Assembly: GCA_027491735.1 (NCBI GenBank)
Contig: JAOZGP010000023.1
Coordinates: 42,656-106,655, forward strand
DNA from: Thermoproteota archaeon
Lineage (GTDB): Archaea > Korarchaeota > Korarchaeia > Korarchaeales > Korarchaeaceae
Length of the DNA: 64,000 bases
Direction: 5' to 3'
Shown in pieces: positions 1 through 8,589 of this stretch. Position numbers and translations under genes: made by a program. Each line of letters opens with the position of its first letter. Position 1 is the first letter of the stretch. The notes below the pieces were generated by a model. That model had not been told where the DNA came from, made no database searches, and worked only from the letters and a program-made list of their open reading frames with translations.

Positions 1-1383
1 GGCCCTGTCCGATCCCAGGACGGCCATGACATCCAATCCCCTCGGAAATCCTCTGGCCGGGCCAAGAGGGGTCATGACCAAGGTGAACGGCTTGTCATCC
101 CCTGTGTACGCTCCAACAGACGGAGCAACCAGGCTGCCCATGATGTAGGAGTCCGGAACGTATCTCTGACCGAAGAACCTCATCCCCTTGGAGAGGTACA
201 GGCACCTCTCCAGCTCCTCCGGACTGAGGCTGCTCGCCTGGCAGTTGCCCGTCCCGGAGTATATCCTCGGCATCCTCATGGAGTTGAGCTCCTTCCTGAG
301 CTCGCTGATCCTGCCCACGATCTGGTCTGGGGAGATCTCACTGCCGAAGACCTTGTTCATTGCGTCCAGGTACTCGCATGGGGTCAGGTCATCGGAAATC
401 CCGACGAAGAAGGAGGTCACGGCGTATATCCTCCTCCACCGCTCCGCGACTCCTGTCGAAGAGACTTGGGCAGATATCAGAGCTGCTTGGAGGGTCTCCC
501 TGTCGGCCACATCCTTGGGCACGAGCCTTCCGTTCACTGAGTTGAGGAGGAAGGTCATCCTCCCGTACCACATCATGGCCTTGAAGTACCTCCTCAGGGT
601 CTCCGAGCGAGTATAGTGTCCCCTAGGCAGGTACTGACTGTAGTCCTCCTCGTATTGAAATATCGGACTCTTAGCAAAGCCCCTATGTCCCTCTATGAGG
701 GATAGCTCCTGGCCCACCTCTTGAGAGACGTAGTCCGGAGGATCGAAGCTTGGATCCAGCAGCTTCTTCGCCACACTGAAGAAAGCAACGTTCTCCCTGG
801 CAGCCTCCCTAACAGCTCCGCTGGAGATCCCGTACAGCCTCTCGTTGGCCTTCAGGAGCTCCTTCGTTATCAATTCGAGGTCCTTGTGAAGGCTCTCCTC
901 CTCCACGCTGGAGAGGAGGTTGTCGTAAAACACGTGGTAGACGTGGAGCATGGAGTCCACAGTGACATAGGTGGGCATTCCCTCGATGAGCTTGTAAGCG
1001 TCAACCGGCTGGTCCGTGTAGAAGCTCCAAGTTCCATCACCCAGAACGACGAACCCGTTTCTCAGGAGCATGTCCTTATCGGAGTCACTTAAACGAAGTC
1101 TGTCCGTCAGATCCCAATTGGAGATCTCGTCGACGGACAGAGGGAGAGCGTACTGAGGTGTCTCGGCGCTGACCTGCTCAGAACTGAGCGTCCCTTCCAT
1201 CAGAGCAGGTTTCCTCAGACTCTCAAGCGTGTAAGGGATCTCAGAGGAGGGACCTCCCCGGGAGGAGCTGCTCACCTCCTCAGAAGGAGCTTTGTTTGTA
1301 AGGAACAGAGCAGCGGCAATGCCTGCAGCCATCAGGAGAACGGCCACCGCGGCGATCGCGCCTAAAGTCCTCACATACCTCAC
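1..1383 (-). CDS. Secreted/membrane-anchored DUF3160 family protein, C-terminus off the left edge
   Basis: An open minus-strand frame runs 461 codons from GTG 1383 to the window edge, so the C-terminus is missing. An in-frame TGA lies 12 nt upstream of the GTG, which fixes the start within a few codons. Residues about 4-30 form one hydrophobic segment (RYVRTLGAIAAVAVLLMAAG...), a signal peptide or membrane anchor, followed by a Ser-rich linker. The body has the signature I associate with DUF3160: a phrase PTYVTVDSMLHVYHVFYDN, then long helical stretches rich in Tyr, Trp and Glu. The protein is probably extracytoplasmic. The function of the family is not known to me. The gene stands alone, divergent from the decayed chelatase gene to its right. 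Confidence 0.7.
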   Translation of the reverse strand, partial: MRYVRTLGAIAAVAVLLMAAGIAAALFLTNKAPSEEVSSSSRGGPSSEIPYTLESLRKPALMEGTLSSEQVSAETPQYALPLSVDEISNWDLTDRLRLSDSDKDMLLRNGFVVLGDGTWSFYTDQPVDAYKLIEGMPTYVTVDSMLHVYHVFYDNLLSSVEEESLHKDLELITKELLKANERLYGISSGAVREAARENVAFFSVAKKLLDPSFDPPDYVSQEVGQELSLIEGHRGFAKSPIFQYEEDYSQYLPRGHYTRSETLRRYFKAMMWYGRMTFLLNSVNGRLVPKDVADRETLQAALISAQVSSTGVAERWRRIYAVTSFFVGISDDLTPCEYLDAMNKVFGSEISPDQIVGRISELRKELNSMRMPRIYSGTGNCQASSLSPEELERCLYLSKGMRFFGQRYVPDSYIMGSLVAPSVGAYTGDDKPFTLVMTPLGPARGFPRGLDVMAVLGSDRA

Positions 1384-1769
1384 CGATCTGAATCATGAGT
1401 GAGTCGATAAATAAGCTTTCCTGAAAGGTTCCATGTGGATTGAACTTCTCTCTAAGGACCACCAAACTCGATAATTCTTTAAGACTGAATTCCTGTGGAG
1501 TGTCCGGTCCTCTTCCAGCTGATGTTCACCCGGAAGAACCTACACGAGGTCCCGAGGTCGTGGAGGGCGCTACGCGCTCGGACAAAACCGCATGCTCCCG
1601 ATCTCCACCTCCTCCCTGGGGTGAGGCTTCAAACCGCGAGGAATATGTTCCTGTTCATCTGTAAGACGAGGGACCTCGAGGTCGATGCGGAGGGGCCGGT
1701 CGAATACCCGGACTACGGCTACTATCATCCGCTCCACGTCATAACTGCAGGCCGTTAACGGAGCCGAAC
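1384..1769. other. Intergenic, no intact gene
   Basis: About 390 bases with no recognisable gene. A plus-strand frame across 1640-1757 (ending ...DYGYYHPLHVITAGR) looks protein-like and could be a further, unidentifiable piece of the decayed gene that follows, but I cannot assign it to a family. Confidence 0.4.
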
Positions 1770-2263
1770 AAGCTGAACATAGGGATTGTGTTTTACGGTG
1801 GAATGCACTTAGAGTCCGTTGAGGTTCTGAAGGGCGAAAAACTGTGATGTTGATAGCTGATTCAACTGGAGAGATGGTGAAGGTCGAGACGGTCGAAGAC
1901 AGCATAGAGAGGGGGAACCGTAACGAGGACGCTTAACCCGAAGTGGATCGAGGAGATGCTTAAACACGGATTTTTTGGGGGGTTCAGAAGATCACCGAGA
2001 GGGTGGGGTACCTTCTTGGTCTGTCAGCCACCACAGGAGCGGTTGAGAACTGGATTTGGGATAGGGTTGCTGGGAGGTTTGTACTCGACAGCGAGCTCTT
2101 CGAGAGGTTGAGGAAGGAAAATCCTTACGCGACCAAGGAGCTGCTCGAAAGGTTGCTCGAAGCCAATAGGAGGGGTTACTGGAAGGCGAGGGATGACGTA
2201 TTGGAGGAGATAGAGGAGAGATATCTGGAGCTGGACGGAATGCTTGAGGATGAAATAGCTTGA
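1770..2263 (+). pseudogene. Remnant of a CobN/BchH-type cobalt or magnesium chelatase large subunit (C-terminal end)
   Basis: Reading across frames recovers the C-terminal end of a CobN-like chelatase subunit: LNIGIVFYGGMHLESVEV, then VMLIADSTGEMVKVETVED, then TRTLNPKWIEEMLKHG, then KITERVGYLLGLSATTGAVE and a helical tail ending at TGA 2263. The motif LNPKWIEgMlkHGy and the SATTGAV phrase are characteristic of the CobN C-terminus. At least three frame changes separate these pieces: near 1840 (a run of A), near 1920, and at the T6G6 tract 1971-1982. No start and no upstream two-thirds of the roughly 1,200-residue protein are present. It is dead. The last intact stretch (2003-2263, 86 residues) could be miscalled as a small gene. 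Confidence 0.7.
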
Positions 2264-2505
2264 CACAGCACAAACTCTCAGATTCTGCCTTTAACGAATT
2301 GCCATAGGACCATCATCAGCTCCAAGGCCCTCCTCCACACTGTAAGCTTTCTTAAAGCCTTCAATTTTGGACCTCGGTGGTCACCGTCCTAGGTGCGGAA
2401 GAGGGGCTCCTTCGTGGGGAGGTTACAACATGTTCATGCGGATGTTCCGTAGAGACTCAAGAGCCTGAGGTCCACGTCGGACCTGCATCATCGCCTGGTC
2501 AGCAC

Positions 2506-4129
2506 TCAAGACCTCTGACGGCTGGGTTCTTTCATCCGGCTCTTGAAGATCTCTCTGATCCTCTCCAGGGTGTCCGCCTCATCCGGGGACTTGTCATTCC
2601 TTATCCTGACTATTCTGGCGAACCTGAGGGCGAAGCCGCTCCTGTACTTCGGACTCCTCTGAATCTCGTTGAAGGCCACCTCGACCACGATCTCCGGCCT
2701 GACCCTGATGATCCCGTCGGCCCTCTCCACGGCTATCGACTTCAGCTTCTCGGTCATCCACTCGAACTCCTCGTCGCTCAGACCCTTGAACGTCTTTCCG
2801 ACGACCTCAAATCCGTCATCTGCTCTGGCTGCAAGGTAATAGTCGCTGAACCACCTGTGTCTTCTCCCGTAACCCCTCTCCGCCGCCACCACAACGAGAT
2901 CCAGCGTGTCCGTGTGCTTGAACTTCAACCAGTGCCTCCCCCTGGTGCCGGGGAGATAGGGGGATCTAAGGTCCTTGAGAATCACCCCCTCGTGTCCTTC
3001 CCTCACAGCTCGGCTGAAGAAATCCCTTGCCTCCTCAGAGCTCTCCGTCACGATGCAGGGGATCGACCTCACGCAGTCATCATCGAGCATCTCAATCAGG
3101 TCTTCCAGAACCCTCCTTCTCTCAACGTAAGCCCTATCCACAAGGATCTTCTCACCCACGAGAAGGACGTCGAACAGGTAGAGCCTCAGGGGTATCTCCT
3201 CCATAAGGCCGTCATCCGGACGGGACCTCCTGAACCTCCTCATGAGGACTTGGAAGGGCAGGGGGGCTCTCCCTCTCCGCTATGAGCTCCCCCTCCAACA
3301 CCGCCCTGCTGAACCTAAGCCCTGCGATCTCAGGCACCATCCTCGTAACGTCGGACATCCTTCTGCTGAACACCCTAACCCTCTCCCCGTTTGAATGGAC
3401 CTGAACCCTCACACCATCCAGCTTGTACTCGAGGGCGCACCTCCCGAGCTCCCTCAGCGCCTCGTCCAGGCCACGAGCCGTCTGAGCCAGCATGGGTCTG
3501 ACGAGCCTGAAGGGCACTAGCTTGACCCCAAGGATCTCCTCTCTGCTCATCTTCAGGATGGAGTAAGGCTCTCCAACGAGCATCGTGGCTCTGATCACGG
3601 CCTCCTTGGGGAGCCCTCTGGCCTCCGCCACAGCCTCCAGCAGGAGGCCCTCGTTCAGGCCTAGCCTCGTCTCCCCCACCAGGGCGTTTGTGAGGAGCCA
3701 CACCTCATCCGAACCCAGCGAGGATAACAGCGATCTGAGGATCTCCTTCTTTCTTCTCCTGGATCCTCGACCGCTGATCTCAGAAATCCTCTCGAGCTGC
3801 CTGTACACCTCATTAACCGTCTGTTCCTCCTTGAACAGGGATGTCTGCCTCTTGGCCGATCTCATGAGGCGGCTCACGGCCTCGCCCAGGTCCACGCCCT
3901 CTGCCCTTCCCTTCCCGGAGAGCTCTTCAGCGACCTTGAGGATAGTGGACCAGGAGACGTCAAGCCTCCTCCCATCCTTGAAGACCTTGCCCGTCAGGAT
4001 GAGGGCAGCCTTCTCGGCCTCTTCCGAGTCAAGCTCCCTCATCAACGAGGCCAGGAGGAGGATCTTCTCCCTCCTGGATCTGGTGGACGCGATCTTTCTG
4101 GCAAGCCTCGAGAGCTCAGAGAACATCAT
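2506..4129 (-). CDS. lig: ATP-dependent DNA ligase, interrupted by a one-base frameshift
   Basis: Joins nicked DNA using ATP in replication and repair. The N-terminal part (ATG 4129, about 288 residues) holds the helical DNA-binding domain and the adenylation site EYKLDGVR, with the catalytic Lys at about residue 236. The frame then breaks in a G6 run at 3261-3266 (plus strand). The C-terminal part resumes at LMRRFRRSRPDDG and carries the rest of the nucleotidyltransferase domain (GVILKDL, WLKFK) and the OB domain, ending at 2506. Removing one G gives a continuous protein of about 540 residues, close to the usual archaeal size. Because the rest is well conserved, either a sequencing error or slippage is more likely than decay. 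If the frameshift is real, the product lacks the OB fold. Confidence 0.88.
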
Positions 4130-4181
4130 TCAGTCTATGACCCGGTGACACGATAAAAATGCTCCAGGCCCATCGATCAGA

Positions 4182-4190
4182 TTAATATCT
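4182..4190 (+). promoter_or_regulatory. TATA-like box of pckA
   Basis: TTAATATCT lies about 30-38 nt upstream of ATG 4220, the distance expected for an archaeal transcript with a very short leader. No Shine-Dalgarno sequence is visible before the ATG, consistent with leaderless translation. Confidence 0.4.
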
Positions 4191-4219
4191 TTGACACGGG
4201 CGTACTCGGGGCACCGGTC

Positions 4220-6010
4220 ATGGAGAGGGTCATACCGAGTCTCGACGAGATCACCCCGGAGAAGTTCAAGGAGACCTTCAAAAGAATTTTGGAGGTCAAG
4301 AGGAGGGCTGGGATAACTCCTCTCCTGGACAACCCGTCAGACCTGCTGGACAGGGCCAAGCTCTACGGGATGCAGTACAGGAACGGATCCTGGAACTGGG
4401 CCTCCAACATATGGAGCAGGTCCGCAGCAAACACCGTGGTGATAGAGGAGGACGACCAGCTTCGGAGGGAGCACAAGCTCCTCCTCATGAGGGTTCTGGA
4501 GCACATACTCGCTCAGGGACCTCTGATAAAGGTCGATGGATATGTGGGTAAGCCGGGCACGAGGGCTCAGATGCACGCAGCGGTCTATGTGGATCCTCAG
4601 TTTCCGGACATAGCCTACAGATGGAGCCAGCTCGTCTTCCCAGCCCCGCCGGAGGAGAATCCCGAGGTGGAGGTGTTCGTCATACCCCACTACCTGGGCA
4701 ACCCGAGGATCCCCGGCACGGACAGGCTTCTCATGGTGATGAGGTTCCCCCACCACAACCTCACTGTGGTGACGATGTCCTCCTACCAGGGAGAGGTAAA
4801 GAAGGCTGTCCTAACTCACTGGATCTACCACGTCTACAGGAAGGGAGGAACAGGGGAGCACGCCTCACTGAGAGAGTTCACGGTCAGAAGGGTCGATGGA
4901 GCCTGGCGCAGGATCGTGATGTGCGTGTGGGGCCTCACGGGCACGGGTAAGTCCACCCACGGCCTCTACGTCTGGACCCCAAGGAACTCGAGGATCTACG
5001 TGGAGAAGTTCGGCGTGAATCCTCTGGACCACGTGAGGGATCAGGTGATAAGGAACGATGACATAGTGGCGATATTCGAGGACAGGGTCGTGGGATCTGA
5101 GAGGGGGTCATGGACAAAGACCGAGGATCTATCCCCAGATCAGGAGGTCATGTGGAGGGCGGCCATGAGTCCCAGAGCTCTTCACGAGAACACCGAGTTC
5201 GACGAGGACGGAATGCCGAGCTTCAGGGGGGGGCTCTTCCAGTATTTCGGAGCTCCTAACAGGAACTCGAGGAGCGTCCTCTACCTGGACGACACAGGCT
5301 ACTTCGACGGGGATGTGGAGTCGAGCGGTCCCCTGACCACAGCGGTCTTCCTCTCCCCAGGTTACTTCACCGACTACGCTTGGGTGAGGATAGACGACGT
5401 GGCCCTCGCAGCCAAGTTCCTGGCCGACGGTAGAACGATAGGTCATCCCGCTCAGGCCAAGGAGGTTGTGGGGAGGATGAGGTTTGTCGCTAGGTACGCG
5501 AAGCCCTTCACGATCGGCGTCAGGAGCACGGATCACGTGGTGAGGTTCTACGAGTACTTGAGGAGGAGAAGGGAGCAGGGCAACCCTGTGGAGGTGTACG
5601 CCTGCAACACAACGGGGCGCATAGTGGCCGAGTACAGGTGGGTCAGGAAGAAGGTGGGGGACAGGGAGATGGAGGCGCCCGAGCCGATCTTGGTGGAGGT
5701 CAACGGGATACTCAGGGCGAGGGGAGGAACGAGGCCCTCTATAGAGGAGACAGAGCTTTTCCTGCTGCAGGCCAGCAGAGGAGCGGTGAAGTTCAAGCCC
5801 CATCCCGTCTGGAGGGAGAAGGTCATGGTCCCAGATGAGGTCCCGGGCATCAGCAAGGAGAGGCTTAGGGAGCTCGATCCCACAAGCTACATGGACATGG
5901 ACGAGTTCAGAAGGCTTCTGAAGGCCCAGATCGAGGAGAGCAAATACTACCTGGACAGAGACTGTCCAGGTCTTCCCAGTGAGATATACACAGCCATGGA
6001 CTTCGACTGA
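4220..6010 (+). CDS. pckA: Phosphoenolpyruvate carboxykinase, ATP-type fold
   Basis: Interconverts oxaloacetate and PEP with a nucleotide, linking C4 acids to gluconeogenesis in the cytoplasm. The 596-residue protein has a P-loop GLTGTGKST near residues 238-246, followed by the acidic stretch NDDIVAIFEDRVVG and the phrase ALHENTEFDEDG, which line up with the kinase-1a and metal-binding regions of the E. coli-type enzyme. It also has TTAVFLSPGYF. It is divergent and slightly longer than the bacterial form (about 540), so the nucleotide (ATP or GTP) cannot be settled from sequence alone. Start ATG 4220 follows a TATA-like box and lies divergent to the ligase. A malic enzyme at 42.8 kb would act on the same C4 node. 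Confidence 0.85.
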   Translation: MERVIPSLDEITPEKFKETFKRILEVKRRAGITPLLDNPSDLLDRAKLYGMQYRNGSWNWASNIWSRSAANTVVIEEDDQLRREHKLLLMRVLEHILAQGPLIKVDGYVGKPGTRAQMHAAVYVDPQFPDIAYRWSQLVFPAPPEENPEVEVFVIPHYLGNPRIPGTDRLLMVMRFPHHNLTVVTMSSYQGEVKKAVLTHWIYHVYRKGGTGEHASLREFTVRRVDGAWRRIVMCVWGLTGTGKSTHGLYVWTPRNSRIYVEKFGVNPLDHVRDQVIRNDDIVAIFEDRVVGSERGSWTKTEDLSPDQEVMWRAAMSPRALHENTEFDEDGMPSFRGGLFQYFGAPNRNSRSVLYLDDTGYFDGDVESSGPLTTAVFLSPGYFTDYAWVRIDDVALAAKFLADGRTIGHPAQAKEVVGRMRFVARYAKPFTIGVRSTDHVVRFYEYLRRRREQGNPVEVYACNTTGRIVAEYRWVRKKVGDREMEAPEPILVEVNGILRARGGTRPSIEETELFLLQASRGAVKFKPHPVWREKVMVPDEVPGISKERLRELDPTSYMDMDEFRRLLKAQIEESKYYLDRDCPGLPSEIYTAMDFD

Positions 6011-6060
6011 CCGTTCTGGTTCTCCACCGCATTTGACCTTCAATACATCCGTGGCGAAGG

Positions 6061-6173
6061 ACCTCCCCCCTCAGGTCTCATCGGAGGGCTTTCAGGGAGA
6101 GGGCCCCATGCTCACCCTCCTAAGCTCGCCCTTTCGGGCTTATCCTCACCTCCTCACATCTTGAGCGGAGCTC
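6061..6173 (-). repeat. Dispersed structured repeat, copy 1 (resembles the right end of an IS200/IS605-type element)
   Basis: This stretch matches 63483-63625 in order and spacing. Read on the minus strand, both have AGCTCCGCTC, a purine-rich spacer of about 20 to 35 nt, a GCCC-GAAA-GGGC hairpin (6128-6139 here), then a second AGCT-containing half that can pair with the first block, then GAAAGCCC, and a final CCTGAGG...CGCCA. The nested tetraloop hairpin plus long-range pairing resembles the omega-RNA/right-end region of TnpB elements. No tnpB gene is attached. Identity as a transposon remnant is an inference from structure. Confidence 0.45.
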
Positions 6174-6420
6174 ATCCTCGCTGCATCTGCTCCGACTGCG
6201 AGATCAGTCCACTCCATCGACCAGATAGCGCACGAAGTCCGGGGACTGACCCTCCCGATCCCACTGGGAGGATCGCTGGGAAGGCGTTCGGCGAGTTCAA
6301 CGAGAGGACCTCATCCTCGTGGGGGTCCTCCTGGGGGATTATGCTGCGTGCCGAGGCCCAAGACACCCCGCAGGAGAGGTATGTGAAGGTGCTGCTTGAC
6401 CTAATGATCAGATAGCTTAG
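6174..6420. other. Intergenic, no gene seen
   Basis: Between the repeat and the 3' end of guaA. A short plus-strand frame ending near 6415 has biased composition and no family resemblance, so I do not call it a gene. Confidence 0.4.
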
Positions 6421-7923
6421 CTATTCGAACTCTATTGTTGCTGGGGGCTTGTTTGTGACGTCGTAGAGAACCCTGTTGACACCCTCAACCTCGTTGACTA
6501 TCCTGGAGGAGATCTTCTCCATGAGGCTCCACGGGAGCTTGGCAAAGCTTGCGGTCATGGCGTCAGCACTCTTCACAATCCTCAGGGCGATCATGTACTC
6601 ATATGTCCTCCTATCTCCCTGCACACCGACGCTCCTCAACGACAGAAGAACGGGAAAGGCCTGCCAGACCTTTCTGTAGTATCCCGATCTCCTCATCTCC
6701 TCCTCAACTATCTTATCAGCCTTCCTGAGCATTCTGAGCTTGTCCTCCGTCACCTCGCCCACTATCCTTATCGCCAGCCCCGGACCTGGGAAGGGGTGCC
6801 TCTCCACGAGCTTCCTTGGAAGGCCAAGCATCCTGGCGAGCTCCCTCACCTCGTCCTTGTAGAGGCCTGAGAGGGGTTCTATGAGCTCCCTCCCGGTGTC
6901 AGGCATCACCACGTTGTGGTGGCTCTTTATCCTGTGGGCAGCTCTACTGCTTGCGGCGCTCTCTATTCTGTCGGGGTAGATGGTCCCCTGACCTATGAAC
7001 TCAAACCCCCTAGACTCCCTGCTGAAGATCTCAGCGAACTTCTCGGCTATGATCCTCCTCTTCTCCTCCGGATCCACAACCCCTCTGAGCGCCTTCAGGA
7101 ACTCGTAGGATGCGTCTATGTACCTCACCCTGAAGCCCATCCTCTTCAGAATGTTCAGAACCTCCTTAGGCTCGTCCTCCCTCAGAAGCCCCGTGTTCAC
7201 AAAGAGGACCTCCAGTCCGTCCCCGACAGCCCTCTTCATCAGCAGGGCGGCGGTCATTGAGTCCACTCCACCGCTCACGGCCACGAGAACCTTTCCCCTT
7301 CCAACCCTCCTCCTCACCTCCTCGATCTTCTCCTCCGCGTATCCCATCATGTTCCAGTCCCTCCTGGCCCTGCAGATCGTCAGGAAGTTGTCCAGGACCT
7401 TCCTCCCCCTCGGGGTGTGCTTCACCTCCGGGTGGAACTGCACCCCATAAAATCCATTGGGCAACCTGAAGGCGGCGATCCTAGTGTTCCTGGTGTACGC
7501 CAGGACCTTGGATCCCCCAGGAGGCTCCACGACCTGATCCCTGTGGCTCATCCAAACCTTCTCCCTCCTCCTCAGCCCCTTGAAGATCTGGTCCCTCGCC
7601 CTGAGGTACAGGGTGGCCACGCCGAACTCCCCCGCCCCCCTCTCCACCCTCCCCCCGTAGAGCTGAGCCAGGAGCTGATGTCCGTAGCAGATCCCCAGAA
7701 CCGGAACCCCTCTGTCGGACAGCTCGTCGAGATAGCTTCTGTCGATTGTTGGAGCATCCTCCTCGTAGACGCTTCTCGGTCCTCCTGAGAGGATAACCCC
7801 ATCTACGTCTTCCCTCGGCTTGAAATCCCTCCAGGGAATTATCTCTCCTCTAACCCCCAGCTCCCGCACCCTCCTGTTTATTAGGTGGGTGTACTGGGAC
7901 CCGAGATCCACGACGCAGAGCAT
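6421..7923 (-). CDS. guaA: GMP synthase (glutamine-hydrolysing), fused two-domain form
   Basis: Converts XMP to GMP with glutamine and ATP, the last step of guanine nucleotide synthesis. The N-terminal class I amidotransferase (about 1-190) has the nucleophile in GICYGHQLL and the His/Glu pair in GVQFHPEVKHT. The central ATP pyrophosphatase has the P-loop VAVSGGVDSMTAALL, and the C-terminal dimerisation domain ends ...KPPATIEFE, the conserved tail. At 500 residues it is full length. Many euryarchaea split this enzyme into two genes; the fused form is common on the TACK side. ATG 7923 puts the first strand MLCVVDLGSQYTHLI exactly at the expected N-terminus. Upstream TATTTTTG could serve as promoter. 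Confidence 0.96.
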   Translation of the reverse strand: MLCVVDLGSQYTHLINRRVRELGVRGEIIPWRDFKPREDVDGVILSGGPRSVYEEDAPTIDRSYLDELSDRGVPVLGICYGHQLLAQLYGGRVERGAGEFGVATLYLRARDQIFKGLRRREKVWMSHRDQVVEPPGGSKVLAYTRNTRIAAFRLPNGFYGVQFHPEVKHTPRGRKVLDNFLTICRARRDWNMMGYAEEKIEEVRRRVGRGKVLVAVSGGVDSMTAALLMKRAVGDGLEVLFVNTGLLREDEPKEVLNILKRMGFRVRYIDASYEFLKALRGVVDPEEKRRIIAEKFAEIFSRESRGFEFIGQGTIYPDRIESAASSRAAHRIKSHHNVVMPDTGRELIEPLSGLYKDEVRELARMLGLPRKLVERHPFPGPGLAIRIVGEVTEDKLRMLRKADKIVEEEMRRSGYYRKVWQAFPVLLSLRSVGVQGDRRTYEYMIALRIVKSADAMTASFAKLPWSLMEKISSRIVNEVEGVNRVLYDVTNKPPATIEFE

Positions 7924-8589
7924 TGAGGTATCGCCTTCCTCACAAAAATAACTTTTCTGCAGGACACGGTGGTCGATCGTTCCACTCGCTCCTCCAGACC
8001 TCCATCAATCTGCGGACGTCGACAAACCTTGGAGATTCATGAGAGCATCTACCCAGGCTCGAGTTGCGATCTAAGGAGATGTGGGGTGAGAAATTGGAAG
8101 AACGAGAGAAGAGCGAACACCACACCGGATGACCTTCCATCACCATCCTGGGACGCTCTGTCCCAGGCTTAGAACAGGACGTGGGGCTTCGTTAACCTGT
8201 TGTCGGTGAGATAGAAGCACAGAAGTAATCGGTTCTCCTTCCCCACAGCTGATACTCGAAGTGCCCTCATCACTTCGCTCTGGAGAGCATAAAGTCCTCG
8301 CTTTCCTTTTTATGAAGCTTTTCGAGAGGTTGTTTATTTCCATCCTTCCAGTAGGCGGCCCTATGATTTTCAATCCTTTCAACTGTTCTCAAGCCTCCCT
8401 TCGGCCTCCTTACCTCCACGACCTCATCTCACTCCGAGAGGATTTCGGCGATTCTCGTCCCTTGAGGGTGGACAGAAAGTTGTTTAATCAAGTCATGATT
8501 TAGATGCATGAGTTAGTACCTGAGCAAGGATTTAATCCCTCGTCGTGCTGGCGTCCACGTTAAGGGGCGGAAGTTCGCTATGAATCCGG
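7924..8589. other. Long intergenic stretch, no intact gene
   Basis: About 665 bases. Several short open frames on both strands lack start signals and family resemblance. A minus-strand frame at 8140-8382 (80 codons) is the longest. A motif at 8371-8389 resembles archaeal CRISPR repeats but occurs once. The upstream part carries guaA promoter elements. The region is GC-poor in places (8290-8390) and could hold decayed DNA, but I see nothing I can name. Confidence 0.4.

Noticed and set aside
2003-2263. A small intact 86-residue gene.
   Set aside because: It is the in-frame last segment of the decayed CobN-like gene; the preceding residues of the family continue directly upstream in other frames.
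2377-3285. A 302-codon plus-strand frame opposite the ligase gene.
   Set aside because: It is a shadow of the ligase: its residues are Pro/Leu/His-rich with no family features, while the minus strand carries the ligase motifs.
5129-6043. A 304-codon minus-strand frame opposite the PEP carboxykinase gene.
   Set aside because: No motifs, biased composition and complete overlap with a well-supported gene.
8360-8400. A motif resembling an archaeal CRISPR repeat half (TTTTCAATCCTTTCAAC).
   Set aside because: It occurs once, with no second copy at repeat spacing and no cas genes in the window.
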